Assembly: GCA_002168225.1 (NCBI GenBank)
Contig: NHBH01000005.1
Location: 1-64,000, forward strand
Source of the DNA: Micavibrio sp. TMED2
GTDB lineage: Bacteria; Pseudomonadota; Alphaproteobacteria; TMED2
DNA: 64,000 nt
Direction: 5' to 3'
Shown: positions 18,955 to 28,709 of the stretch, one piece after another
Layout: every line of letters begins with the position of its first letter
Numbering within the stretch: the first letter of the stretch is position 1
Position numbers and translations under genes: made by a program
The notes under the pieces: model-generated
The model's database searches: none
Seen by the model: only the letters and a program-made list of their open reading frames with translations
What the model was told of the DNA's origin: nothing

Positions 18955-19797
18955 TCAGTCATCCTGTTCCATGTAGCGTTTGAAGGCATCGGCGTAATCG
19001 GGATGCCAGCGCGACAGGGCCGGGCGGTTCTCCAGAATATCCCCGATATTCCAGCGCATGCGCTTGAGATCGGTTTCCCGGTCCACCTCGTTATCCGGGC
19101 AGAGAATATAGAAATCGCCCGCTGCCATGCCCTTGAGCATGAAATCCGCCACCTGTTCCGGCGTCCAGGCACCCTCGGGCTTCTCCGTCACGCCGCGGGC
19201 GCGGGTCAGGCCGGTATAGGTAAAGCCGGGGATCAGCAAATGCGCCGTAATCCGCTTGCCGGTCTCCTGCACCAGATCATGGGCGACGGATTCCGTCAGT
19301 GCCTTGAGCGCTGCCTTGCTGACATTATAGGCGGTATTGCCCGGCGGCAGGGTGATGCCCTGTTTCGAGCCGGTGCAGATAACCGCACCCGGATGATCGG
19401 CGGCGATCATGTCGGGCAGGAACACCTGCAGGCAATGGATGGCGCCCCAGAGATTGGTATCGAGGGTTTGCTGCCAGCGCTCCGGCCCGGCGGCGAGTCC
19501 ACCACTGCCTTCGCGTCCGGCATTGCACATCAGCACGGCAACCCGACCGAGAGCATCTGCCGCCTGTTTCAGACGCATGATCTGCGCGCGGTCGGAGACA
19601 TCCGTCGCCTGAGCCGTGGCATCGATCCCGTCAGCTATCAGCTGGCCCGCCGCTTCGCCCAGCGCTGCACCGGGCAGGTCGGCGAGCACGACCTTCATGC
19701 CCGCCGCACCGAACCGGTGCGCGGCGGCAAGGCCGATACCGCTGGCGGCACCGGTAATAACAGCCACGTAGCCGGGCTGGATGGCTGGATGAGACAT
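18955..19797 (-). CDS. Short-chain dehydrogenase/reductase
   Basis: A 280-residue classical SDR. The NAD(P) motif TGAASGIG is at about 15-22, NAG at the middle (CNAGREG), and the catalytic Ser-Tyr-Lys includes YNVSKAALK. Family members reduce or oxidise alcohols and ketones; the substrate cannot be read. Start ATG 19797 matches the usual 10-15 residues before the glycine motif; the frame extends to 19833 but with no homology-like residues. It converges with polA and is next to, but probably not in, the unknown operon upstream. Confidence 0.88.
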   Translation of the reverse strand: MSHPAIQPGYVAVITGAASGIGLAAAHRFGAAGMKVVLADLPGAALGEAAGQLIADGIDATAQATDVSDRAQIMRLKQAADALGRVAVLMCNAGREGSGGLAAGPERWQQTLDTNLWGAIHCLQVFLPDMIAADHPGAVICTGSKQGITLPPGNTAYNVSKAALKALTESVAHDLVQETGKRITAHLLIPGFTYTGLTRARGVTEKPEGAWTPEQVADFMLKGMAAGDFYILCPDNEVDRETDLKRMRWNIGDILENRPALSRWHPDYADAFKRYMEQDD

Positions 19798-19829
19798 AGG
19801 ATAGTGCTTTCGATCTGTGTGGGGCTGTA

Positions 19830-20999
19830 TCAACCCGGGGCAAAACCTGGTGACGGTAGGGACGGAGCAGGTTTGCGCCCGTCACGCCAGTTTTTGATAC
19901 TGTCGACAGTCACGGACAGATGTCCGCGTGGTCGACTAACGCCATCAGGCAATTTCTTGATGATCGGCACACCGGGAGATGCCGGATCGTCGGCACGGCT
20001 GGTGATGCTGCGCAGGGTTACCGCCACATCATGTTTCGGATCGACGAGGCCGTTATGGGCCGCCTCGGCCATCACCACCGCATGCTGTTCCGTCGCCTGA
20101 TATTCATAGGGGATACGCCCGGCCATCAGCCGTTGGCTCCGGCTCGCGCGACCATTGGCAAAATCGGCCTGCATCCGGCCAATCTGACGACCGGTATGGC
20201 TGTCCGGTTTTATCTCCCCGGACTGCAGTTTCATATCCATGGCCACATCACGGGCATGGGTCAGCTCATGGGTCAGGTGCTTGAAGGAACGTTCGAATTT
20301 CTCCAGATGATGGGCGTCCTTGTTGAACCGCAAGGCCCCTGCCGGCGGGCCACCCATGGCCGGACTTTGGTATTCACCGAATTCATAGATAAACCGGGTG
20401 GCATCATAGGGTTCACGCGGTTTCTCATAGGGCTGCATCTGTGGGCGCGGATAGTCGAAAATCCGGGCGTGATGGCTGGCAATCTGCTCGAAAACCTCCC
20501 AGCGTTGATCGCCTGACAGTCCTTCCCAGTTCTGGCGGGCATCGGCGATTGCCGGGTCATCGCGCACAACCTGCAGATATTCCCGCAGCTTGCCCGTTTC
20601 TGCTTCAAGTGCTGGTGCATCATTGGCGATGGCACGCAGCAGCGTGTCGCGGGGACCGCCATAATCGAATGGCGCATCCTTCAGCGCCTCGACCAGCGGT
20701 TGCTGCTGATGACTGCCCAGATCGGACAGTTCCCGCATGCTCATCCCGCCGACGACCATTTCCGCCAGTTGCCGTTTCTGATCAGTGCTGTTGCCGGGAT
20801 CGGTCAGGGCACTGATGGTGTTGTCCATATTCGGCAGGGGGCCGCGCCGACCAACCAGCATCCGCGCCTCGAAGGCGGTGGCGAGTTTTCCGATATCGCG
20901 AATATCGTCAATCTGGTCGGGACCAGCGCTGGTGGTCTGCGTACGGCCGGTATTGGCCGCGCGCCATTCACCCATATCCTGCGCCCGTGCCCTAGCCAT
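19830..20999 (-). CDS. HExxH putative metallopeptidase-like protein
   Basis: A 389-residue protein with no signal peptide. The segment FKHLTHELTHARD has the zincin motif HELTH (residues 244-248), and a downstream glutamate in EYQATEQHAV (about E304) could be the third zinc ligand, a gluzincin-like arrangement reminiscent of M91/NleD-type effectors. The N-terminal 200 residues are unassigned and helical. It is the last gene of a four-gene minus-strand operon of unknown proteins (start overlaps the upstream gene by 8 bp). Activity as a protease, or as a secreted effector, is inference from the motif only. Confidence 0.5.
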   Translation of the reverse strand: MARARAQDMGEWRAANTGRTQTTSAGPDQIDDIRDIGKLATAFEARMLVGRRGPLPNMDNTISALTDPGNSTDQKRQLAEMVVGGMSMRELSDLGSHQQQPLVEALKDAPFDYGGPRDTLLRAIANDAPALEAETGKLREYLQVVRDDPAIADARQNWEGLSGDQRWEVFEQIASHHARIFDYPRPQMQPYEKPREPYDATRFIYEFGEYQSPAMGGPPAGALRFNKDAHHLEKFERSFKHLTHELTHARDVAMDMKLQSGEIKPDSHTGRQIGRMQADFANGRASRSQRLMAGRIPYEYQATEQHAVVMAEAAHNGLVDPKHDVAVTLRSITSRADDPASPGVPIIKKLPDGVSRPRGHLSVTVDSIKNWRDGRKPAPSLPSPGFAPG

Positions 21000-21354
21000 C
21001 GAGCACCTCCGTCTCGATCAGCTCGGCATCAAGCCGTGTCAGACGCAGCATGGCAGCAGCCAGATGCTGCTCAACCAGTCGCGGAAAGTCGTCATGGCCG
21101 CGCGGGGTCATCAGCGCCAGACTGGTGTGTGGACGGTCGGGGTCGATGATCTTTTCGTCGAGTTCGTCCTGCCGGTTGATGGCATTCACCACCGGTTGCA
21201 GGGGATGGTCGGTCGCATCACCGCCTGTGGAGACGATCCGCAGCACATGGTCCGTATCAAGGCACAGGCGACCGAGCGCAACAGCCTCACCGGAGGCGGT
21301 TACCCGCTGCACATCCCAGAAAATAGGTGGCCTTAATAATCCCCGTTCATTCAT
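20992..21354 (-). CDS. Hypothetical protein, unknown operon gene 3
   Basis: About 120 residues from ATG 21354 (MNERGLLRPPIFWDVQRVTAS), although the frame is open to 21444 and ATG 21366 is another possibility. No family is recognised. The chain is soluble, with the later half helical and leucine-rich. It overlaps the HExxH gene by 8 bp and follows the next gene upstream by about 70 bp, so all four appear to be one transcript. Confidence 0.5.
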   Translation of the reverse strand: MNERGLLRPPIFWDVQRVTASGEAVALGRLCLDTDHVLRIVSTGGDATDHPLQPVVNAINRQDELDEKIIDPDRPHTSLALMTPRGHDDFPRLVEQHLAAAMLRLTRLDAELIETEVLDG

Positions 21355-21424
21355 GGGGTTAAGCATGGGTGATTGCGTGGTGACCGTCAAGCAACCTGCG
21401 TGGAGTGGCGTTGTTTCCGGCGGA

Positions 21425-21748
21425 TCAGACCCGGTTGACCTCAAGGCCGAAATCCTCGGTGATCTTCTCGATCAGCGCATCGGCAAAGCCCGCATCCTGA
21501 CGGCCGATGATCTGTGACCAGCTTTCCAGCGGGTTGCCGTCCGGGGCCGGGGTATCGCGATGCAGCCGGTCCAGCCCGTTATACTTGTCGCATAACCGTT
21601 GCAGCACCATGTCGGAACCGCCCTCGGCCTGATCAATGCTGAGCTTGTAGCCCCGCGCCAGTTTCAGGGTGCCGAGCACCTGCATCGTGCCATCATCACG
21701 GTGGATGGCAATGCGCAGGCGCTGGGTCATCGGGATCGGGTCGGCCAT
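21425..21748 (-). CDS. Hypothetical protein, unknown operon gene 2
   Basis: A 107-residue protein of unknown family. It contains an Asp-Asp-Gly turn followed by beta-rich sequence (RIAIHRDDGTMQVLGTLKLARGY) and an amphipathic C-terminal helix (FADALIEKITEDFGLEV). It follows the 429-residue gene by 9 bp in the same direction, which supports an operon. No localisation signal is present. Confidence 0.55.
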   Translation of the reverse strand: MADPIPMTQRLRIAIHRDDGTMQVLGTLKLARGYKLSIDQAEGGSDMVLQRLCDKYNGLDRLHRDTPAPDGNPLESWSQIIGRQDAGFADALIEKITEDFGLEVNRV

Positions 21749-21757
21749 GTCTGCTGT

Positions 21758-23035
21758 CTATCGTCCGGTATCACCGCTGTCGGGTTCATCGATCAGATCG
21801 ACCAGCTGGTCATAAACCGATTGCGCTGATTGCTTGGCATAGACATCGAAGCCCATCTCCTCCGCCGGCACGAACTGTTTGGTCTCGATCCGCTCACCGG
21901 CGATACGTGCCTCCATGCTGAGGGCATTGACCATGTCGTCGAAGGTATCGATCTGGATATTGAACAGGCTCGCCTGACCGAAGCGCGGGTCATCGGGCTT
22001 CATAATCCGGTTGCTGATCAGCTGGGCCATCTGGCGCACATGATAGCGGGTATTCTGCTCGATACATTCCCGCACCATGTCCTGAAACTTCACGGCATTA
22101 TTCCAGAACGGCGGATAGAGCAGGATGATGCCGCGCTCCCGGTCAAAGCTGGTGATGCCGGTGAAATTGGCCGAGGAGCTTGGCATATTGCTGATGTCCT
22201 CATAGAAGCGGTCATCGAGCTTCGAGGCGGTAAAGCCATGCACCTTGGAATGGATGTGCAGAATGGCATTCAGAAAGGTAACCCGGCTCTCCATCCGTGC
22301 AGCACGCCAGATGCGGTCGCTGGAGAAGGTGTCGAATTGCCGTGCCGCCAGCATTTCGGCAAAGAATACCGCCTGTTTGCGTCGGTCGTAGCGGGCGAAT
22401 TTTGTGTCCAGCCCATCCGGGCCGATTTGCAGGTCATGGGCCAGCAGCTTGCGGCGGCGGCGGTATTCCTCGGCTGGTGTCTTGGTGGCCGCAAGATCGC
22501 GCAGGCTTTCCTGAGGAGCGGCTTTGGCAGCGGGTTTTTCCGCCGCAACGGGTTTCGATGCTTCCGGCTCGGCCTTGCGGTCGCGCACGATGCGGCTCAG
22601 AAGGTCCGCTTTCTCCAGATCGTTGGCGTCACCGAGACCACGATCCGACTGGCCATCAAAGGCTGCCTCGCGCCCGGCCTCAAGCTCCCGGATCAGGCGG
22701 GAGCGCCGCTCGGTCATCCGTTCTGACGGTGGAATGACCTGACTGGCCTTGCGTGGACGCAGGCTGTTCGGTTTGTCTTTGAGAGCATCACGGGACAGCT
22801 GTTTTTTGGCAGTTGGCTTGCCCTTGCCATCACGGGCGATTGGCATGGCGGTCGCGCGGACGGGTTTCTTGAGCGGATCACGATCCTCAAGGTCGTCTTT
22901 CGGCACCTTGCGCTTCAGCAATGGCAGATCAGCCCCTTCCTTGAGCGGCTTTTTATCTGCTGCCTTGTCTGATTTCTGATGATAGCCCATCTGTAACAGG
23001 CTGTTCATCAGACGATCAGTATCATCATCCGTCAT
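21758..23035 (-). CDS. Large unknown protein with disordered, basic N-terminal half
   Basis: About 425 residues. Roughly residues 20-190 are Lys/Arg/Asp/Pro-rich and low in hydrophobics, so likely disordered. The last 220 residues form a compact domain (DRRKQAVFFAEMLAARQF ... GIILLYPPFWNNAVKFQ ... MVRECIEQNTRYHVRQM). The EC-x-x-x-x-x-x-H arrangement there is only loosely similar to zinc-binding sites. First gene of the operon with the genes at 21425, 20992 and 19830. ATG 23035 is preferred to the frame start at 23047. Function is unknown; co-occurrence with an HExxH protein hints at a shared process. Confidence 0.5.
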   Translation of the reverse strand: MTDDDTDRLMNSLLQMGYHQKSDKAADKKPLKEGADLPLLKRKVPKDDLEDRDPLKKPVRATAMPIARDGKGKPTAKKQLSRDALKDKPNSLRPRKASQVIPPSERMTERRSRLIRELEAGREAAFDGQSDRGLGDANDLEKADLLSRIVRDRKAEPEASKPVAAEKPAAKAAPQESLRDLAATKTPAEEYRRRRKLLAHDLQIGPDGLDTKFARYDRRKQAVFFAEMLAARQFDTFSSDRIWRAARMESRVTFLNAILHIHSKVHGFTASKLDDRFYEDISNMPSSSANFTGITSFDRERGIILLYPPFWNNAVKFQDMVRECIEQNTRYHVRQMAQLISNRIMKPDDPRFGQASLFNIQIDTFDDMVNALSMEARIAGERIETKQFVPAEEMGFDVYAKQSAQSVYDQLVDLIDEPDSGDTGR

Positions 23036-23097
23036 GGTGATCCGCAAGCTGCCAACGACCGTTGAAGGGTCAGCATAACATGCTGTTCCGTAATAAT

Positions 23098-25491
23098 TTA
23101 GCGCAGTTTGCCGCCGGTCTGTTTTTCAACACTGGCGACAACCGCTTTCGCGACCGTTTCGATCTCGGCATCCGTCAGGGTTGCCTCAACCGGTTGCAGG
23201 GTAACGCTGATAGCGAGGGATTTGTGCCCCTCTGCGACACCTTTACCGGCATAGACGTCAAACAGTTCGGTACCGGCGATCAGCTTCTTGTCCGCTGACA
23301 TGGCTGCGCGCAGCACCTTGTCGGCGCTGACGCTGTCCTCGACCACAAAGGCGAAGTCGCGGGATACCGGCTGGAACTGCGAGCGATTGAGCGTCGGGCG
23401 CGCCGGACCGGTCTTTTTCTTCGGCACCGGTACGGCATCGATATAGACCTCGAAGGCAACCAGCGGCTGATCGATATCAAAGGCTTCACGCACGCTCGGA
23501 TGCACCTCACCGAACTCGGCGAGCACGTTCTTGCCGAGACGGAACACACCGGAGCGACCGGGGTGATACCAGCCACTGGCATCGGTGCTCATCTGAGGGT
23601 TGTCGGTTGGCAGACCGGCTGCGGCAAGGGCCGCCAGCACATCCGCCTTGGCATCGAAGGCATCAACGGGCCGGGCCGGATCGGCCCAGTTGCGTGGACG
23701 GGCCTGACCGAGGCGAACACCGGCAGCAACCAGACGCTGGCCTTTCTCATCGGCGCTCTGATAGGCCGGGCCGACCTCGAACAGGGCGATATCGGCCATG
23801 CCGCGGTCTGCGTTACGGCCTGCCGCCTCCATCAGGTTCGGCAGCAGGCTCGGGCGCATCACCGCAAGGTCGGTAGAGATCGGGTTGACGATGTGCAGGT
23901 CAGGACCGACACCGCCAAACAGATCGGCACGGGCGGGTGCGAGGAAGGACCAGGTCACCGCCTCGTCAAGACCACGGGATGCCAGTGCGCGACGCACCAG
24001 CCCTGAGCGTTGGCGTTCAAGGCCGACAGCAACATCAGCCACCACCTTTTCACGTAGCATCGGTACGGCGGGAACGCGCTCATAGCCATGAACACGCAGG
24101 ACTTCCTCAACGATATCCGCTTCGCCCTCAATGTCGGGGCGCCAGCTTGGGGCTTTCACACCCCATACCGGACCGGAACCATCAACGGCGAAACCGAGGC
24201 GCTCGAGGATCTGGCGTTGCTCGTCAAGCTCGACAAACAGGCCGCCGAGGCTTTCGGTCCGCTCGGGACGATAGGCAATCTCACGATCTACCACCGGCAC
24301 CTGACCGGCAATCATCACATTGCTCGGCTCACCACCGCACAGCTCGAGGATCATCGAGGTTGCGAGTTCGATACCGATTGCCATGCTGGCCGGATCGACA
24401 CCGCGCTCGAAACGATAGCGGGCATCGCTGTCGATCTGCAGCGCGCGACCGGCTTCGGCGATCTTGATCGGATCGAACAGGGCGCATTCCAGTAGCACAT
24501 CGGTTGTCTCGTCATCAACGCTGGAGGACACGCCGCCAACAATACCGCCGAGGCCGAGGAAGCCGCTGTCGTCAAAGATACCGACCAGACCGGCAGGTAC
24601 TTCGTAGGACTTGTCATTCAGGGCATCGAATTTCTCGCTGCCATCGGTCATGCCGACCTGAATGCCACCGCTGAGCTTGCCCGCATCAAAAACGTGCAGC
24701 GGACGGGCCATGCCGTGGGTGAAGAAGTTGGTGATATCGACCAGCACGGAAATCGGGCGCAGGCCGATTGCCTTCAACCGCTTTTGCAGCCATTCGGGCG
24801 ACGGGCCGTTCTTGACGCCACGGATCAGACGACCGGCAAAGGCCGGGCAGCCTGCCTGTGCCTCAGGTCGGATGGTGATGCTGACCGGGTTGTCGAACTT
24901 GCCGGCAACCGGCTCGCCGGGCAGTGGCTTCAGGGTGCCGATGCCCTTGGCTGCCAGATCACGGGCAATGCCGTAGATGCCGGCACAGTCGCCACGGTTC
25001 GGGGTCAGGCCGATCTCGAACACCGCATCATCCAGACCGGCATATTCCACATAAGGGGTACCGATCGGTGCATCCTCTGGCAGGTCGATGATGCCGTTAT
25101 GCTCGTCAGACAGCTCCAGCTCACGCTCGGAGCACATCATGCCGTTGCTCTCGACACCGCGAATTTTGGTGGCTTTCAGGGTCAGGTCGATGCCGGGCAC
25201 ATGGGTGCCGCTCGGCGCGAACACGCCCTTGAGACCGGTGCGGGCATTGGGTGCGCCACAGACCACCTGAATGACTTCATCGCCGGTATTGACGCGGCAG
25301 ACTTGCAGCTTGTCGGCATCGGGGTGCTGGCTGGCATCCTCGATCTGGGCGATACGGAAACCACGCAGCTTGTCCGCCGGGTTATCAATGCCGTCGACCT
25401 CAAGACCGAGCGAGGTCAGGGCCACAGACAGTTCCTCGATAGAGGCCGTGGTGTCGAGATATTCACGGAGCCAGGAAAGGGGGAATTTCAT
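23098..25491 (-). CDS. pheT: Phenylalanine-tRNA ligase beta subunit
   Basis: A 797-residue protein, the usual full length for PheT. It starts MKFPLSWLREYLDT, has the N-terminal tRNA-binding (EMAP-like) domain at about 40-150 with FRIAQIEDASQHPDADKLQVC, B3/B4 editing domain, B5, the catalytic-like core, and a C-terminal anticodon-binding FDX-ACB domain (FQPVSRDFAFVVEDSVSADKV). With PheS it forms the alpha2-beta2 enzyme that charges tRNA-Phe and proofreads tyrosine. It follows pheS by 14 bp. Confidence 0.97.
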   Translation of the reverse strand: MKFPLSWLREYLDTTASIEELSVALTSLGLEVDGIDNPADKLRGFRIAQIEDASQHPDADKLQVCRVNTGDEVIQVVCGAPNARTGLKGVFAPSGTHVPGIDLTLKATKIRGVESNGMMCSERELELSDEHNGIIDLPEDAPIGTPYVEYAGLDDAVFEIGLTPNRGDCAGIYGIARDLAAKGIGTLKPLPGEPVAGKFDNPVSITIRPEAQAGCPAFAGRLIRGVKNGPSPEWLQKRLKAIGLRPISVLVDITNFFTHGMARPLHVFDAGKLSGGIQVGMTDGSEKFDALNDKSYEVPAGLVGIFDDSGFLGLGGIVGGVSSSVDDETTDVLLECALFDPIKIAEAGRALQIDSDARYRFERGVDPASMAIGIELATSMILELCGGEPSNVMIAGQVPVVDREIAYRPERTESLGGLFVELDEQRQILERLGFAVDGSGPVWGVKAPSWRPDIEGEADIVEEVLRVHGYERVPAVPMLREKVVADVAVGLERQRSGLVRRALASRGLDEAVTWSFLAPARADLFGGVGPDLHIVNPISTDLAVMRPSLLPNLMEAAGRNADRGMADIALFEVGPAYQSADEKGQRLVAAGVRLGQARPRNWADPARPVDAFDAKADVLAALAAAGLPTDNPQMSTDASGWYHPGRSGVFRLGKNVLAEFGEVHPSVREAFDIDQPLVAFEVYIDAVPVPKKKTGPARPTLNRSQFQPVSRDFAFVVEDSVSADKVLRAAMSADKKLIAGTELFDVYAGKGVAEGHKSLAISVTLQPVEATLTDAEIETVAKAVVASVEKQTGGKLR

Positions 25492-25505
25492 CGGGTCAGT
25501 ATCCT

Positions 25506-26606
25506 TTATCCGCTCAGGCCGAAGGCAACATTGGGGCGGGCCAGCGGTACAAAGCCGTAATGCTTGAGCCAGCGCAGATCACTCTCGAAGAAGGTGCGCA
25601 GGTCGGGGATGCCGTATTTCAGCATGGCGATACGCTCGATCCCCATACCGAAGGCAAAGCCCTGATACTCATTCGGGTCGAGGCCGCAATTCGCGATCAC
25701 TTTCGGGTGCACCATGCCGGAACCGAGGATTTCCAGCCAGTCGCCATAGGGGCCAAGCTCCAGCTTGCCACCGCCACGACGGCAGCCGATATCAACCTCT
25801 GCCGATGGCTCGGTGAACGGGAAGTAGCTCGGGCGGAAGCGCAGCGGCAGGTCATCAATCTCGAAGAAGGTCCGGCAGAATTCTTCCAGACAGCCTTTCA
25901 GGTGACCAAAATTGGTGGCCTTGTCGATCACGATGCCCTCGATCTGATGGAACATCGGGGTATGGGTGATGTCGTAATCCGAGCGATAGGTGCGGCCCGG
26001 CGCGATCACACGGATCGGCGGCTGCATTGAGGTCATGGAGCGGATCTGCACCGGTGAGGTGTGGGTGCGCAGCACGCGCTCCATACCATCGTCCTCACCG
26101 CCCTCGGCCTTCGGCATATAGAAGGTGTCGTGCATCTGCCGTGCCGGGTGCTCGGGCGGAATATTGAGCGCACCGAAGTTCAGCCAGTCATTCTCGATAT
26201 CCGGGCCTTCACCGACGACGAAGCCCATCTCGGCAAAGATCGCAATGCATTCCTCAATCGTCTGGCTGATCGGATGGATACGGCCCTCACGCTCAGGACG
26301 CACCGGCAGGCTCATATCAATCTTTTCGGCCGCCAGCTTGGCTTCCATCTCGGATGCCTTGAGGCTTTCCTGACGCTGCTCGAGCGCTTCGGCGATTGCC
26401 TGCTTCACCTGATTGAGCGCCTGTCCGGTGGATTTGCGCTCCTCCGGGTCGAGCTTGCCCAGCCCCTTCATCAGTTCGGTGAGTTGCCCCTTCTTGCCAA
26501 GGGCGGTCACGCGCACATCCTCAAGGGTGGACATATCGGCGGCGGTTTCGATCTTCTCCAGCAACTGATCTTTCAGTTGCGCTGCCTGGTCGAGCATCGA
26601 TGTCAT
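25506..26606 (-). CDS. pheS: Phenylalanine-tRNA ligase alpha subunit
   Basis: 366 residues from ATG 26606 ([19 protein letters not shown]), a typical PheS coiled-coil start. The frame continues back to 26651, but that lead would overlap a terminator hairpin and is not conserved-looking. Class II aminoacyl-tRNA synthetase motifs are visible: [11 protein letters not shown] (about 173), [12 protein letters not shown] (motif 2 region) and [18 protein letters not shown] (motif 3). It forms the catalytic subunit with PheT. It lies downstream of rplT with a terminator or attenuator between. Confidence 0.97.
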   Translation of the reverse strand: MTSMLDQAAQLKDQLLEKIETAADMSTLEDVRVTALGKKGQLTELMKGLGKLDPEERKSTGQALNQVKQAIAEALEQRQESLKASEMEAKLAAEKIDMSLPVRPEREGRIHPISQTIEECIAIFAEMGFVVGEGPDIENDWLNFGALNIPPEHPARQMHDTFYMPKAEGGEDDGMERVLRTHTSPVQIRSMTSMQPPIRVIAPGRTYRSDYDITHTPMFHQIEGIVIDKATNFGHLKGCLEEFCRTFFEIDDLPLRFRPSYFPFTEPSAEVDIGCRRGGGKLELGPYGDWLEILGSGMVHPKVIANCGLDPNEYQGFAFGMGIERIAMLKYGIPDLRTFFESDLRWLKHYGFVPLARPNVAFGLSG

Positions 26607-26649
26607 CTCGTTCAATCGGTTGGTGTCGTGGAAATTCGCGTCAATAAAC

Positions 26650-26678
26650 AAAAAGGCCCCGGCGGTAGCCGAGACCTT
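26650..26678 (-). terminator. Intrinsic terminator/attenuator before pheS
   Basis: On the minus strand the sequence AAGGTCTCGGC-TACC-GCCGGGGCCTT folds into a GC-rich stem followed by TTTTTG. It lies between rplT and pheS, 44 bp before the pheS start. It is either the end of the rpmI-rplT transcript or an attenuator for pheST. Confidence 0.7.
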
Positions 26679-26698
26679 GTTGTTCTATCATCGATATT

Positions 26699-26727
26699 GC
26701 GGCGCGGGTGTTACCCGAATGCGCCGC
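26699..26727 (-). promoter_or_regulatory. Stem-loop upstream of the pheS terminator
   Basis: GCGGCGC pairs with GCGCCGC, with an inner GGG/CCC, 21 bp upstream of the terminator hairpin. Hairpin followed by terminator in the leader of an aminoacyl-tRNA synthetase operon is the layout of attenuation. No Phe-rich leader peptide was identified, so this is only suggestive. Confidence 0.4.
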
Positions 26728-26753
26728 AGATACCGTTGCTCGGCTGGACCGGC

Positions 26754-27119
26754 TTATGCTGCCTGGTCGAGAGCTGCCTTCGCTTGCTCGACCAGGGCAG
26801 TAAAGCCTGCAGCATCGTGGATAGCGATGTCAGACAGAACCTTGCGGTCAAGCTCGATGCCAGCCTTGTTGAGGCCGTTCATCAGGGCAGAATAGGTCAT
26901 GCCGTTGAGGCGAGCGCCGGCGTTGATACGCTGGATCCAGAGAGCGCGGAACTGACGCTTCTTCTGGCGGCGGTCGCGGTATGCGTACTGACCGTTTTTC
27001 TCAACCCGCTGGTTAGCCGCGCGGAAGGTGTTTTTTTGACGACCCCGCGCACCTTTTGCAGCTTTGATAATTTTACGATGCCGGGCGTGGGTGGTCACAC
27101 CGCGTTTTACACGTGCCAT
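26754..27119 (-). CDS. rplT: 50S ribosomal protein L20
   Basis: 121 residues, starting [23 protein letters not shown] and including [40 protein letters not shown] in part; these are unmistakable L20 blocks. It binds 23S rRNA early in 50S assembly and, in other bacteria, represses its own mRNA. Follows rpmI by 20 bp. infC is not adjacent, unlike the common infC-rpmI-rplT order. Confidence 0.98.
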   Translation of the reverse strand: MARVKRGVTTHARHRKIIKAAKGARGRQKNTFRAANQRVEKNGQYAYRDRRQKKRQFRALWIQRINAGARLNGMTYSALMNGLNKAGIELDRKVLSDIAIHDAAGFTALVEQAKAALDQAA

Positions 27120-27139
27120 GTCTTTATCCCTTCCCTGGC

Positions 27140-27352
27140 TTAACTGAACTTCTTGCCGTATGGCATCATGTGCCGCGTCACTGCGCGTGCATCACCATCA
27201 GCAAGGATTTTAGCACCACGAGACTGGCGCTTCATTTTCTGTGATTTGTTTTCCATCATGTGGCTGCGGAAGGCGTTGCGGCCTTTCACCTTACCACTGG
27301 CGGTAAGCTTGAAGCGGCCTTTGGTGCTGCTTCGCGTTTTCATTTTGGGCAT
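27140..27352 (-). CDS. rpmI: 50S ribosomal protein L35
   Basis: A 70-residue protein from ATG 27352 ([22 protein letters not shown]), the canonical L35 start. The frame would allow ATG 27364, but that adds residues not seen in the family. Basic throughout. The 27353-27638 gap upstream must hold its promoter and the divergent promoter of the ChaC-like gene; I see no other gene there. Confidence 0.97.
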   Translation of the reverse strand: MPKMKTRSSTKGRFKLTASGKVKGRNAFRSHMMENKSQKMKRQSRGAKILADGDARAVTRHMMPYGKKFS

Positions 27353-27638
27353 TTTGTTCTCCATTAAGGCTAAACTTCAGAGCGGCGAGGCATGCCCTGG
27401 CAATCGATCCGGTGGATCGTCGCCAATCGCCATGACGCTCATAACTGATTATCCGAACACCCAAACGGGTTATTCAGACCGCGTGCTTATAGAGCAAGCA
27501 TTTCCAGCAATCAAGCCCAGTATGGAAAGCAATCCGCCCAAATGACGAATGCGGTTTGTGCATGGCTGTTATCACTTTCTTGTGTATCAGATAGTTTAAA
27601 CCTTATCGATTTCGTTCAATGGGGGTTGAGGGAACAAC

Positions 27639-28709
27639 ATGGCCGATCCTGCCAAGGGTAAAAACACTGACGATCACGCATCTTCACCGTCCGAGCCGGT
27701 AATCGGCCAGACTTGGCCCGGTGGCTCCAGCCCGCCGCTTGCGGAACTGATGACTACCCATCCGAAGACCGGCGAGCGCGGTATCTTCATTTTCGGCTAT
27801 GGCTCACTGGTGGCCAATGCCCCACCGGGCCAGACCGAGCGCCATGATACCCATATCACCGGCTTCCGCCGCGACTTCGCGGTGCAGGACATTTTCTATC
27901 GCGGCACCAAGGCCGAGCCGGGTCTGACCCTCGGCCTCGACCCACATGAGGGCGGCAAGGTGCCGGGTGCGGTCTATTTCGCGCCCGAGGCGAGTGCTCA
28001 GGAAATGCTGACCGAGGTGCTGAAACAGGAAACCCCGCGCGGTATGGAAGATATCTATCAGCGCCGGGTGGTGGAAACCGGCATCGAGGGTGGCCACAAG
28101 GTGCCAGCCCTTGCTTTTGTCGCCAATCCTGACAGCAAGCTCTATGTCGGCGACAGCATGAGCATGGATGAAAAGGCCGCCAAGATCGCCCGCTCCTACG
28201 GCATTCCGAACAATGACTATGCCAAGCGCAACCGCAGCGGCATGACCATTGGCAAGACCGATCTGGAATATCTCGCCATGACCTCATTGCGGCTGGAGGA
28301 ATCCGGCAATGCCGATGCCTATCTCTCTGAGCTGACCGAACTGGCGGTGCAGAAGCGCGAGGCGATGATCCACAGCGATGACAAGGTCGAGCGGATGAAG
28401 GCCGAGCAACTATCTCGCATGGAGGTCGGCACCAAGGTTGAGGCCGCGTTCAGCGACCGGATCGGCAGCAAGATTGCCGCGGCGGCTGTCGCCGATATGG
28501 GGCTGCCGCAGATCATGCCATCTAACAACACACTGACAGCCAGCGGGCTGGGCAAAAACGCGGTTGTCGTTCCGGCTGACAAGCTGAATGACTGGCGCCG
28601 GAAACGGGCCGCAGGTGCCGGGCTGGATGCCACCCCAGACCCGTCCATTACCGATCCTGCGGTGCCAAAGGTGAATGAGCAGCGTCAAATTCGCCGTCCG
28701 GGCATGTAG
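27639..28709 (+). CDS. ChaC-like gamma-glutamylcyclotransferase, copy 1
   Basis: 356 residues. The core (about 45-200) matches ChaC/GGCT: IFGYGSLVANAPPG (substrate-binding YGSL), GFRRDFAV, a RGT and PGLTLGLDPHEGGKVPGAVYFAP, then a glutamate-rich helix (QEMLTEVLKQETPRGMEDIY) that would hold the catalytic Glu. ChaC enzymes cleave glutathione to 5-oxoproline and Cys-Gly. The protein is longer than standard ChaC (about 230), with a roughly 100-residue C-terminal tail of unknown role. GAGGGA sits before the ATG. A close paralogue follows 130 bp later. Confidence 0.75.
   Translation: MADPAKGKNTDDHASSPSEPVIGQTWPGGSSPPLAELMTTHPKTGERGIFIFGYGSLVANAPPGQTERHDTHITGFRRDFAVQDIFYRGTKAEPGLTLGLDPHEGGKVPGAVYFAPEASAQEMLTEVLKQETPRGMEDIYQRRVVETGIEGGHKVPALAFVANPDSKLYVGDSMSMDEKAAKIARSYGIPNNDYAKRNRSGMTIGKTDLEYLAMTSLRLEESGNADAYLSELTELAVQKREAMIHSDDKVERMKAEQLSRMEVGTKVEAAFSDRIGSKIAAAAVADMGLPQIMPSNNTLTASGLGKNAVVVPADKLNDWRRKRAAGAGLDATPDPSITDPAVPKVNEQRQIRRPGM

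Noticed and set aside
19003..20100. Plus-strand frame opposite the SDR and HExxH genes
   Set aside because: Shadow frame with no start signal or domain; minus-strand genes fit better.
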